From Paramoeba atlantica (taxonomy: Eukaryota > Discosea): DNA of 64,000 nucleotides. The stretch covers positions 248,001-312,000 of the forward strand of contig CDRNVI010000060.1 of NCBI GenBank assembly GCA_977017575.1, given 5' to 3'. Shown here piece by piece: positions 52,108 to 61,672 of the stretch (the first letter of the stretch is position 1; the number at the start of each line of letters is the position of its first letter). Both the position numbers and the translations under genes were made by a program. The notes under the pieces were generated by a model, which saw only the letters and a program-made list of their open reading frames with translations, was not told where the DNA came from and did no database searches.

Positions 52108-52239
52108 TATTGAAAAGAGAACGCAAGACACTTTTTTATTTCGAACACCGCTCTCTTGTGTTGTAGTAATATTCAAATTTGTTTGTTTGGATGATTTACA
52201 TTCACAGAATAAATGTAAATGTGTATAAAAATAGTAAAT

Positions 52240-52695
52240 GTAAATGTGGGTAAATTCCACTGTAAAAGAGGGGGCGAACCAAATTACACCCCCTTTTACA
52301 CTTCGACTTGCAACAATACAGAAACCCCCCGCCCGGCTCTCGCAGGAAACTGAATTGAGACCAGATGAATGGGTAAAGTTGCATAATGGGGCGGAATTCA
52401 TTATCGAGTTGACTTCCCCATGGGAAGAAAACTTTTCCGATGTTCACGAGCGGAAGGTTCGTAAGCATTCGTTCATCTACAATCAGAGAAAGCTTATTAA
52501 TCGATCTACATTTTTACTGGTATTTGAGGTAGGCGCAAGAGGAAACTCCACTACTCGCGTGTAAAACTCTCTTTTCGGAGGAGACAAGAGCCTTGCCTCC
52601 GAATGTAGGGAAACAATGGTTCAGCGCGCTATCAGGGGAAGCCTCGTAATATATCCGCACCGCCAGAACCCTACGTGGGAGCTTTTAGTGAAATA
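52240..52695 (+). pseudogene. LINE tail fragment with endonuclease domain, third copy
   Basis: The frame reads 'ELRPDEWVKLHNGAEFIIEL', 'PWEENFSDVHERKVRKHS' and 'LLVFEVGARG', then hits TAA at 52562. Beyond the stop the homology continues ('SLFGGDKSLASECRETMVQR', 'NPTWELL') to about 52693. The PD motif has become 'RPDEWV' against 'RPDGWV' in the other two copies. 5'-truncated dead copy. Confidence 0.82.
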
Positions 52696-52799
52696 ACAAA
52701 ACTAGCAAAACATTGCGAGATCCAATGTGTTTACGAAACCACATTCGGAAATCTCAATTGAAAATCTGAAAGGGAAAATCGTAGAGACAGTGAAGCGAA

Positions 52800-53726
52800 T
52801 TACCCGTACGATGGATACGTACACGTACAAATGGGTAACGACATTAGAGCACGCGCGCCGGTGCAAGCCTCTGGGACCCCTTCCTCCCGATCATCGCCGT
52901 CCTCTCCATCCTTTCGACCCAATTCTTCGCTCAGCAGGATCCCACGCTCTTCTTCTTCCAGGAGCCGATCTAGGCTCAACTCGAACATCCACTACGGTCG
53001 CCCCTACCCCGATCCTTAAGAAATCCTATAACGTTTCTTTCGCTCCATTCCCCGGATCCGACAGCTCTCGAGAGTCCTTTGCCCGCGTTTTTGTGTCAGG
53101 CCATGAGATCGCCCTTTCGACTGCTTTGGACACTACGGACAGCGACGCTCCCCCTTGGATGAGCATCCGCCAAAATTGGCCACGATGGCGAAACTGTTCA
53201 AAGCGATGGACGCGGTGCGCCATAGACTCCTCCCTGCCTCTTCCAGCTCGGGACGCCCCTTAGCCGAAACCGGAAGATGATCCGCCTCTCTGTGTCTGGT
53301 GAGGGACCTGAGGTTCGAGTACGAGGGCCTCTCAGGAGGAAACAGAGGCCCGGGATCGCCGCGAGTTAATCCTCGAGGCCTTTCGTGGTCTGCACGCCAC
53401 CCAGAAGGCCATTGAGGACCGCCTCTACCTCATCAACGCGGGTAACATAGTATGCACCGAATGTGGTGCCCCACATCAGGTCGCCCTCCAAACTCATCTT
53501 GTCCGTCTCTCCTGACAAGGCCCCTCCACGCCTTAAGACCAAATACGCAGGGCGCCGCTACCGAGCCGGGCCACACACCCCCGTCCCCCGACTAGTTCTG
53601 TCTAGCAAACTTCTCGCCTTTGTTTGTTGTGAAACAATTGAGCAGGCGAAACGTGCTGAATACGCATGCCCATGCAAGCAAGTGCTTTTAAAGGGAAAGA
53701 TCAAAAAGCAGAAGGAACGGGATTAA
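52800..53726 (+). pseudogene. Degenerate ORF with a zinc-finger-like motif
   Basis: Several frames look coding in turn: a Ser/Arg/Pro-rich stretch (52831-53019), then a helical stretch around 53175-53270, then 'EARDRRELILEAFRGLHATQ' and 'VCTECGAPHQVALQTHL' (53340-53515), a C2H2-like finger. A basic tail to 53726 follows in another frame. It may be the N-terminal region of the LINE whose reverse transcriptase lies at 54146-54808, or another element. No firm family. Confidence 0.4.
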
Positions 53727-54130
53727 GATTGGTAAGGTTCAAGGGTTCGAAGGAAGTTTTTTAAGGGGTGAATTACAATACATTTTTGCGAGGTTTTCCG
53801 TACACGTTTCCATATCTTTTCATCCACTTTTGCCCAACAATTTTTTTCCATAAAACGCTTACAATTTTTTGTAGGACGTCACGTTGATCTAGTATCATTC
53901 TCTTTCGTACTATCGTAGTCATTTAGTATAGGAGTGAGAAAGTAAAAGCATGACCCTACATGTGCTTCTTTTAGTATCGAGAGGTTTATAAAAGTGTTGT
54001 TAAACCTTTTTTTTTCAGTGCAGAGCGCGCTGCAGTTTATTGGCCTACAGAACGTTTCTTATTTTATTGGATTTCTACGCCTTCTTTAAAAGTGGTATTA
54101 TTCCCTAGTGAGCGTTAACCAATTCTGCGG
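53727..54130. other. A/T-rich spacer
   Basis: No gene or clear repeat is seen between the two degenerate retroelement segments. Confidence 0.4.
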
Positions 54131-54808
54131 GACAGTCAGTAGGGGTTTCGCCCAGAGCGCTCTACATCTGGCGCGCAAATACTCCTCAACGAGGTGAAGA
54201 CCAGGGCTTGTCGAGACAAGTCTGGATTAGTGGTCGCTTTTCTAGCCTTTGTCAAAGCTTTTCCCTCCGTCTCTTTTCGGGCTATCAAGGCTGCCCTGCA
54301 GGCTTTCCACGTTGGCCCTGCAATGCTGCGAACTATAATGTCTATATACATAGGTCTTCAGGATGTTGTTCGGACCCCCTACGGAAATACGGATTCATTT
54401 CAAATCACAACTGGTATTCTTCAAGGGGACGTCTTGGCACCTTATCTTTTCATTCTTGTCATTGACCGCATTCTACACCGAGCATTGGACGGCAAGCCCC
54501 TTGGGGTTCTTCTTAGGAGCCAAAGGACAAAGAGCGGAGGGTTACAAGAGGTACGGCTACAAGACATCAAGTATGCTGATAATATCGCTCCATTGGTATC
54601 AACTAAAGGTGAGATTTCCCGCATGATTGACCTCACGGCTCAGGAGTCTCAACGAGAGAATTTTCAAATCGCCATAGGCAAGACGAAAACAGCATGGATG
54701 AGATTTGGTAGAGTTCCAGGTGGACAAAAAGAGCTCAGCACGGCCTACCTGGACAAAATTTCGTACGTTGACAAATACAGGTCTCTGGGGCAGCTTCAAG
54801 AATCATAA
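54131..54808 (+). pseudogene. LINE reverse transcriptase fragment, second clade
   Basis: Motifs: 'SQ', an in-frame TAG, 'GFRPERSTSGAQILLNEV', 'LVVAFLAFVKAFPSVSF' (normally D-F-x-K-A-F-D), 'GILQGDVLAPYLFILVIDRIL' and 'IKYADNIAPL' (normally YADD). Both catalytic Asp positions are damaged (D to A in motif A, D to N in the YADD box). The 'GFRPxRST' form assigns it to a CR1/RTE/L2-like group, different from the LINE at 18640-24275. Dead copy. Confidence 0.82.
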
Positions 54809-55383
54809 AAAATAGCCAAAACGTCACTCTTTTTTACTCAACAAAAGGCTATTCCCTCTCGCTTCTTCCTTCCAATTTTTCTTTTTTGGGCTTTTCCTTA
54901 AACGCGGAGGTAGTTTTCAACGCAAAGCGCGCAGCAGTGGTGACCTCTATGTTGAAAACAACCATCGTGTTTAAGGAAGAGTCCAAAAAAGAAAAATGAG
55001 ATGATCCGGAAATTCGCTCAAGAACAAATTTTGGCAAAACTTCGAAACGCAAAGAGCCAAGCACTGCAAGTGATCCCTTGCCCAAGCTACCTTCCTATAC
55101 AAGATCTGGACGTTTCACTCCGTGGGGAAATACAATGACACACAACATCTGTACGCGTGGAGTAAATTATAGAGAGAAGATGGTCGATAATTCAATCTAA
55201 TAATTTTCCTCTGCAATAAAATCTAAAAAACATATTGAAAACCAAGAAAAAAGAATCTTGCCGCACTAAAGGGCGGCATCCGGGGGTTCGTGTTAAACGG
55301 GGGCGCCACAGTATACGTCAATTGTACATGGCGCAAGCTCCGGCAAGACCAGCACGATCCTTCCACTTCCGCTTCCCATCCCC
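54809..55383. other. Intergenic with decayed C-run element end
   Basis: An inverted repeat (TTCCTTAAACGCGGAGGTAG and a diverged complement) lies at 54891-54980. At 55258-55313, CACTAAAGGGCGGC, GTTAAACGGGGGCGCCACAG and TA form a decayed right end of a C-run element. No gene. Confidence 0.45.
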
Positions 55384-58300
55384 TCACAACGACGGCAACC
55401 CCCCTAACAAACAATGCCGCAGGGTCTTCTCCCGCCCCCCCATCACCTCCCTCCCCTCCTCCACCCCCCTCCCTTGTCCCACCCCACCCCCTAACAACGT
55501 CTGCGCCATACGTTGAATCGTCCCCGAATGCAACAACCCCTCCACCCCCTCCTCCCCCCCTTCCCCACCCCCTTCCCCCTTCCCCCTATGATACCGAATC
55601 ACCGGCACCGTCTTTTTCTCCCCCTTCCACACCCCCTCCCCCCCCTCCCCCCCTCCCCCTCCCCCCATCGCCCCCCTCAGCACCCCCTCCCCCACCACCC
55701 TCTTCCGTGCCGCGATCCCCACACACAGCCCCTCCACGCTCCCCTTCGTCACGCACCGGTGGACGAACACCTCCTTGGTTTGTCCGATCCGGTGGGCCCT
55801 TCCCACGGCCTGCTCCTCCACCGCGGGGTTCCACCACGGGTCCGCGACCACCACGTGGTTGGCCGCCGTGAGGTTCAGCCCCACCCCCGAGGCCATCTTA
55901 CTCGCGAGCAGGACACCCACCGAGGGGTCCGTGGCGAAGGTGTGGAGCACCGCGGCGCGCTCCGCCGGGGGGAGCGACCCGTGGAGGGAGAGGCTGGGGA
56001 TGTTGCTTCGGGAGAGCGCGATCTCGAGGATGGCCAGGAAGGAGACGAAGTGGGAGAAGAGGAGGATCTTGTCGTGGGGGTGGGCGGCGCGGGTGGAGGA
56101 GAGGATGGCGAGCAGCATGTCGAGTTTGCTGCTGGAGTGGAAGGGGCGGGCGCGGTAGAGGGCGCGGCGGGCGTCGAGGTCGAGCGGGGGGCGGGGGGAG
56201 GAGGCGCGGAGGGTGGCGCGGGTGAGGAAGGCGGGGCAGCCGGGGTGGGGGCAGGGGATGCGGATGGGGGTGGGGGAGGGGGTGGAAGCGTTGGGCTCGG
56301 GGGGGGGACCCCGGGAGGGGGGTGCGGTTGGGGTGGATTTCGTCGGGGGGTTGCCCAGCATGAGATGGGCGGAATGGGGGAGTGGACCATCGAGGGGGTG
56401 TTGAGGTGAGTGCGGTACTTCGTAGAGGGTATCCGCGCCTGGGGTGGTGCTTTCGATCTTTGAGGGGGGAGGGTCGGCGGCGCGCTCGAAGGCCGCGTTC
56501 AGGCATGGATGACACAGGGAGTGTCCACAGGGGGTGCGAACAGGGTACTCCAACACTTGTTCGCAAATGTCACACAAGACATCGTCCTCGGTCAGGTCCG
56601 CCCCCTCCACGAGCCAGGGATGACAACAGACCTGACGCAGCCGGCAGAGCATGGCGAAAACCGACATGGCCGTTTTGGAGCTCGTGGACCGGGAGAGTTT
56701 GGTCTGGGTCCGTTGTATGATACGGTTGTACAGGGAAGCTTCCAGCCCCGTGGGGGTACACAAGTCCACAAACTCGTGTTTGGGCGGAAGGGCCACTAAG
56801 GTGCGAAAGGCGGGTTTGGAGTCGGTGCCACGTGGGCCACGTGTAGTGATGGGCATCACGGGCTCGCGTCGGAGCACAACGTTACATAGCGAGCGCGCAA
56901 GGCTTCGGCGTAGCAGGGTGTCACTGAGGAACATCGCGTTGTCCACCTTCTTGGACACGGGCAACTCCGGCGCCCCCACAAAGCGAAGGAGGGATTGTAA
57001 GTCGAGTACGGAGTTGTGCAATGGGGTTGCGGTCACGCACCAACGTTTCATCCCAAGTAGTTGGTGGACAGCTTTCCATCGTAGCGTGGTAGAATGACGA
57101 ATAATGTGGGCTTCGTCGAGAATTATCCGCTTCCAGTAGACATTAAACATGGGACCACATTGGTCACGACGCCACAAGTCTTCCGTGTTGTTAGAACCAC
57201 CCATGTGGGTGTCGTGCCCGTCACCCGATGGCCATTCTACAGAGTTGAGCTCCGACTCGTCTGACTTTTCCTCTGGGGCGGACTCCGGATCAGCGTCTTT
57301 TCGACACAGGCTGTCCGCTGCATGAGACACAAGTGTGTCATACGTGGTTAAAACAAAGTCGTATTGCTCGAGAACGGCAGAAGGGAGATTCTTGATCCCT
57401 TGCCCATGCGCAACGAATGTACGAAGCTTTAGCTCCGGTCTTATGCGGGTTTCTAATTCATGTTTCCATTGCATAATAATCGCACTGGGAACAATAATCA
57501 GAGTCCGCAGCTCCGAGGTATTTTGGCATACCGCTTTGGTCGACACAGGCGCATCCAAAAACGCTCGGCACTTTCGCAGATAGTTTGGAAATGACCGAGC
57601 CGCGTATTTCAGCCACGGTTCTATACGTGCAAGACTCTTGCTAAGAATTTCTTTATGGTTCTCCGGAGTGAGGTTCTCTGTCTCTTGATCAAGTCGAATC
57701 CGTAGTTCAAGTAAATCCTCCCCGGGTCGAGTAAACCGTGAGCAACTTCCAATCCCAGGCAAGCGATACAGTAACCGAGTTACTGTCACAATACGGTGCA
57801 TGTGAGCAACGCTTGAGGCTTCCGGCCCCGCACTTTGAATAATTTCATGTGCCAATTGGGTATCTGAGTGCAGTAACCGCAACGGGTTGGCCAGCATAAG
57901 ACCGATGAGTTCAACGGTTTTGCCGAGCCCCAGGAAATCGGCTAGTATGCCGCCATTGGAAATAATCTCACGTCGCACCATCCAAGCCACTGCTTCTTTT
58001 TGAAAAGGAAGTAACTCGATATTCATTCTGGAAGACGGGACAATTCGTTGAATAAGTTCCTCCGAGATTGTATTTTGTGATTCCTTTTGGGTAAGTTGCT
58101 GACAAAACTCCGCTGAGAGTTCGGTTATTGGACCTTCAAGGGAGGTATCCGGATTATCTGCAGAACAGGTTGGAGGAAGCGTGTCATGAGATCCTGTTTC
58201 GTCGGTTACGTCTTTTAGATGTCTTTTTTGTGGAATAGCTGATGTTTTCGCGCAGCCTAAAACGGCATCTGACTGCGCCATCTCCGGTTTCGAACCAACA

Positions 58301-58437
58301 GGTGAGGAGCTCCCACCCTGCTGTTTCTTAGAAAAGGTTGTGTGGCATAGCGATCTTGCTGCTGTGCACGTACGGTCCAAGTGAAAAACGGAAGGACGAA
58401 TCCTCAGAAAATGTCTTCGGGGGAGGGAAAAGTTCAT
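55384..58437 (-). CDS. RAD5/RAD16/HLTF-like SNF2 ATPase with RING finger
   Basis: The 1017-residue protein has an SNF2 motor with a RING inserted between its two lobes, the plan of RAD5, RAD16 and HLTF, which act in DNA-damage tolerance or repair by remodelling and ubiquitination. Motif I is 'GILADFLGLGKT' (163-174), motif II 'DEAH' (441-444). RING pairs start 'CDIC' at 622 and 'CGHSLCHPC' to 645, and the last pair 'CPHPGC' is at 729-734, so about 84 residues, Pro-rich, separate the third and last zinc ligands. Motifs V-VI are 'ASGVGLNLTAANHVVVADPW' and 'EQAVGRAHRIGQ'. No N-terminal HIRAN domain is visible. The 3' third of the gene is very GC-rich with long G-runs, the first half is not. Intact frame. 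Confidence 0.93.
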   Translation of the reverse strand: MNFSLPRRHFLRIRPSVFHLDRTCTAARSLCHTTFSKKQQGGSSSPVGSKPEMAQSDAVLGCAKTSAIPQKRHLKDVTDETGSHDTLPPTCSADNPDTSLEGPITELSAEFCQQLTQKESQNTISEELIQRIVPSSRMNIELLPFQKEAVAWMVRREIISNGGILADFLGLGKTVELIGLMLANPLRLLHSDTQLAHEIIQSAGPEASSVAHMHRIVTVTRLLYRLPGIGSCSRFTRPGEDLLELRIRLDQETENLTPENHKEILSKSLARIEPWLKYAARSFPNYLRKCRAFLDAPVSTKAVCQNTSELRTLIIVPSAIIMQWKHELETRIRPELKLRTFVAHGQGIKNLPSAVLEQYDFVLTTYDTLVSHAADSLCRKDADPESAPEEKSDESELNSVEWPSGDGHDTHMGGSNNTEDLWRRDQCGPMFNVYWKRIILDEAHIIRHSTTLRWKAVHQLLGMKRWCVTATPLHNSVLDLQSLLRFVGAPELPVSKKVDNAMFLSDTLLRRSLARSLCNVVLRREPVMPITTRGPRGTDSKPAFRTLVALPPKHEFVDLCTPTGLEASLYNRIIQRTQTKLSRSTSSKTAMSVFAMLCRLRQVCCHPWLVEGADLTEDDVLCDICEQVLEYPVRTPCGHSLCHPCLNAAFERAADPPPSKIESTTPGADTLYEVPHSPQHPLDGPLPHSAHLMLGNPPTKSTPTAPPSRGPPPEPNASTPSPTPIRIPCPHPGCPAFLTRATLRASSPRPPLDLDARRALYRARPFHSSSKLDMLLAILSSTRAAHPHDKILLFSHFVSFLAILEIALSRSNIPSLSLHGSLPPAERAAVLHTFATDPSVGVLLASKMASGVGLNLTAANHVVVADPWWNPAVEEQAVGRAHRIGQTKEVFVHRCVTKGSVEGLCVGIAARKRVVGEGVLRGAMGGGGGGEGGEGVWKGEKKTVPVIRYHRGKGEGGGEGGEEGVEGLLHSGTIQRMAQTLLGGGVGQGRGVEEGREVMGGREKTLRHCLLGGLPSL

Positions 58438-59256
58438 TACATGCGACAGAGCAAACCTAGAGTAGTAATAAGACCTACTGAGTAATAACGAAACTACTCG
58501 AATTAGTCAATAAAAGGAAAGCAAGGTGGAAGTACTTTTTAATCAAAGGTGCAGAAAATCACCTAAATAATTCTTGTCTAAAATGGTCCAATACATACCT
58601 GGGCATGGCTTCTATGCCTTCCATAACTCGTTCAAGATATGGAACGATAAATGTAGGTAATGTTTCGGATAATTTGCAAGCTAAACATAGAGGGAACTAT
58701 TTACTAAATATTCTAAAACGTTTATGAAAAAGAGAGGAAAAAGAGAAAAAGAAGGAAAGGTGGCATCTTTTAACAATGCTATTGTTTTTTTTGTTTTTTT
58801 ATTGTTGTAACCTACGCGTTCAAGCCTTGCAACTATTGCATTGTGGGGTGAAAGTAAAAGAAAATTCGCTTCTTTATGACTTTTTAGCTTGACATTTTTC
58901 TTTTCAACAAAAGGACATTATCTACGTACATAATATTGTATATGACTATTGTATACTCATTTTCCGTTATTTTCTATGGTATGCCAGGGGTGTCGTGGGT
59001 TCGCTTGTCGATGACAGTTCACCCTCAGCCGTATATCACGCTGGTCGGAAGCACAGTGCGAGCACTGGCTTCGAAGGCACGGGCTTGTCACGAGAAGCGT
59101 TTTCTGTGGAAAAAGGGCACACTCATCAACAAAAGAAATGGAATTAGAGGATAGTGTGTGGCACTGTACTAAGAAATGCAAGAGTAGATTTCTAGATAGG
59201 GTGTAAACTAGGGTGTAAAGCAAATGTTTTTCAAAAAGGTCGAATTTTCCTTTACT
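58438..59256. other. Intergenic, no supported gene
   Basis: A/T-rich DNA upstream of the RAD5-like gene. On the minus strand CTTTTTCTCTTTTTCCTCTC (about 58730-58752) is a long pyrimidine tract. No gene recognised. Confidence 0.4.
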
Positions 59257-60508
59257 TTAACCCATTGTGGCAAGTTTGGACAGCGGTCCTTCCATGAGCA
59301 CCGAAAGCTCGGAACAGTAGGAAACAAGTTCCCCCCAAAGGGGATCTTTTCGCAGTGTGTGGGAGTTCCCAACAATAATCAAACCCTCCTGTGCCCTTGT
59401 CAATGCAACATTCATACGACGGCGTTCGGAAAGAAACCCGATTCCGCCATTAGGACTGCTCCGTACACAACTAAACAGAATGTACTTCTTCTCGCGTCCT
59501 TGAAACGCATCTACGAGGGTCGGTTTTGATCATCTCATCAAGCCGTACGTGGAGGTCGTACGGGTGCTTCGGGGTTAGCGGACTCAGTTCCCTCTTGCGG
59601 GAGTACAGCCGGACAACGCTAAGGCCACAGCTGGAAATACGTTCCGCGATGTGATCCACCGCAACGTTACTGGGGGAGCACACCAGAATTTGGGAACGCA
59701 CCGATTTTACCATTTGGTAGACTATGGTCGCACTGGTTGTCGTCTTGCCGGTCCCAGGCGGGCCTTGGATGAGGGTGAGACAACCCTGCAGCGCACTTTG
59801 AACGGCTTCCAATTGACTCTCGTTTAACGTTGGGAGCATTGGGGCGTCGACATGAACATTGTGACGGGACGGGGCGGGGAGGTATCGACTGATATTATTT
59901 CCCAGCAAAGTTCTATAAATATATTCCGAAAAAGTGGTGAGATCGGGACCTAGGGCAAACGTCAGCAAGGCGTCGTTCATGCGCCGATAACAAGTGTCAT
60001 CCCATGTCTTTTTACAGGTGACGGTCATGCGGCTCCGTGAGGGCTGTGCTCGAGTAGTACTTTCGTACAGCAATCTCACATTTAGCATTCCTGTCGTAGT
60101 GGAAGGTGAAATGTCTTTAATCACTGCCATTTCTTTAGTATAATTATTTGCCTTTTGCACTTGAAGCTGTGACATACGATCGCACAGAAGATTCTCTCCC
60201 GAAAGGCTAGAAGCAGATGGTTTTCCAACCTCAGTTTCCTTCGCAAATCTCTTTAGTAAATCCCCGCGCTGCATAGTGTTCACGTACGTTGTGACTCCAC
60301 CCTTTTTTCGACGACGCCCCTGGCCTTGCAGAAGGGTGAATTGTGTGTTCTGATGCAAAGAAATCTGATCTCCATAAATAGGAATAGGGAGCACATAAAA
60401 ATACTTAGTTTTTTGGGAGACAATTTTTTCACAATTTTTGAGATTTTCCCCCTGATTCATGCTACAAAGACGGGGTTGTGGACGATCGCCCGAACACAAA
60501 GACTTCAA
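59257..60508 (-). pseudogene. UPF1: UPF1 RNA helicase, internally deleted
   Basis: UPF1 is the ATP-dependent helicase of nonsense-mediated decay. The first frame (first ATG 60460) contains 'YRRMNDALLTFALG', 'EYIYRTLLGNN', 'LTLIQGPPGTGKTTTSATIV' (motif I), 'ILVCSPSNVAVDHIAERI' (Ia) and 'LSVVRLYSRKRE'. At about 59515-59540 the sequence jumps, one frame over, to '[20 protein letters not shown]' and '[20 protein letters not shown]' (motifs V and VI), ending with '[14 protein letters not shown]' and TAA at 59257. The roughly 250-300 residues that normally carry motifs II to IV are missing. The N-terminal Cys/His-rich domain is also not visible. Most likely a pseudogene, or an assembly collapse at this point. 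Confidence 0.9.
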
Positions 60509-61332
60509 AAGGGCTCAGGCTTTGCCTGGGCACGTAACAGCAAGCCGGCGCATGCTTCTTCTTACCGACTACGAAACAACATAATCTTTATACTGTCCAC
60601 GTGTATTATTGTGCCCTTCACTCATAGAGCCGCAAATTTTGGCAAAACGGCATAAGTGGGGGGTACTCGAATTGCGAAAATAGATTTTCATCAAAAACAA
60701 TAAGAGGGTCGATAAGAGCATACGCCTCGGAACTCCATAGAGGAAAAGAATACACTCCTCAAGCGAAGGTAACGACAATGAAAAGCAAAAAGTGCTTAAA
60801 CAGAAAGCAGTCGCCAAATCGTCAATCACAAAAGAAGGAAAATACACAACAAAAAGTACACGAACTACAAAGAAAAAGAAGGAATAGAGCATAATTCCCA
60901 CATAAAACGATCAATAGCTAGATGAAATACATCAGTGACGGGAGGCTTAACAACTACAATTACTATTATATCTTTGCGCGCTTATTAGAAAATGGGACAA
61001 TCCCGGAGCTGACAGGATTGCGACGGTTTAAATCCGGATATTTTAGCCAAGTACTGAAATCTCATACTCACAAACAATTGATTAGGATTTATGAACTTCT
61101 AAAATAAGACGTTTTTGAAAAATTTCCGTAAATATCAGGGACGGAAGCGGAAGGAATTATATTTTTAGGGGAAACTGTGAAACCCTTAACTGAAGGAATA
61201 CCTTCAGTGTAGGTAGGTAGGTAGGTAGGTAGGTAGGTAGGTAGGTAGGTAGGGTAACAGTACTTACAACCGAACACATTTTTTTCCGTCTTAGGACTTA
61301 AAGCATGTACAAATATTCATCATTTCTATCAT
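60509..61332. other. Intergenic with TAGG microsatellite
   Basis: No gene. A (GTAG)n array of about eleven units lies at 61209-61253, next to a short inverted GAAGGTATTCC-type motif at 61192-61206. A small plus-strand open stretch at 60922-61107 is not recognised. Confidence 0.5.
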
Positions 61333-61333
61333 A

Positions 61334-61644
61334 CTGTGACCCACCCTTTATACTTCGCCCATTTCGAGCTGTAACGAAGTATAAACGGGGGGTCTGAACT
61401 TTTTCCCCGCTATAAAAAAAGGCCGCACCGCTTCGCTGCGCGGTTCATCCAGTTTTCCTGCCTTTCCATTGTATCACCTTCCATCTCATGGGAAGACTTA
61501 GAACATTTTTGTTTTTTTCTAAAAAATTTAGAAAATTTACGAATTGTTTTTAAAAACAATCGTCCCCCTTCGGGGGGCGCACACGAAAAACGAAGTATAA
61601 AGGGGGGGTCTGACCAGCGAAGTATAAATGGGGGGGGGTCACAG
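61334..61644. mobile_element. Short C-run/hairpin MITE (311 bp)
   Basis: CTGTGACCCACCCTTTATACTTCG (61334 on, preceded by TA) is mirrored by CGAAGTATAAATGGGGGG...GTCACAG (ending 61644, followed by TG then TA). AACGAAGTATAAACGGGG inside the left end forms a hairpin with it, and a further CGAAGTATAAAGGGGG unit lies at 61587. No coding capacity. It sits 30 bases from the stop codon of the LRR gene. Confidence 0.75.
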
Positions 61645-61672
61645 TGTATTAGAGGATGACATTTGACTTGGA

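Noticed and set aside
55513-56566. Several long Pro/Gly-rich open frames over the 3' part of the RAD5-like gene, both strands
   Set aside because: These follow from extreme GC content and C-runs; only the minus frame with SNF2 and RING motifs has conserved content.
61209-61253. GTAG array as a telomere-like repeat
   Set aside because: It is a short four-base microsatellite inside a gene region, not a terminal array.
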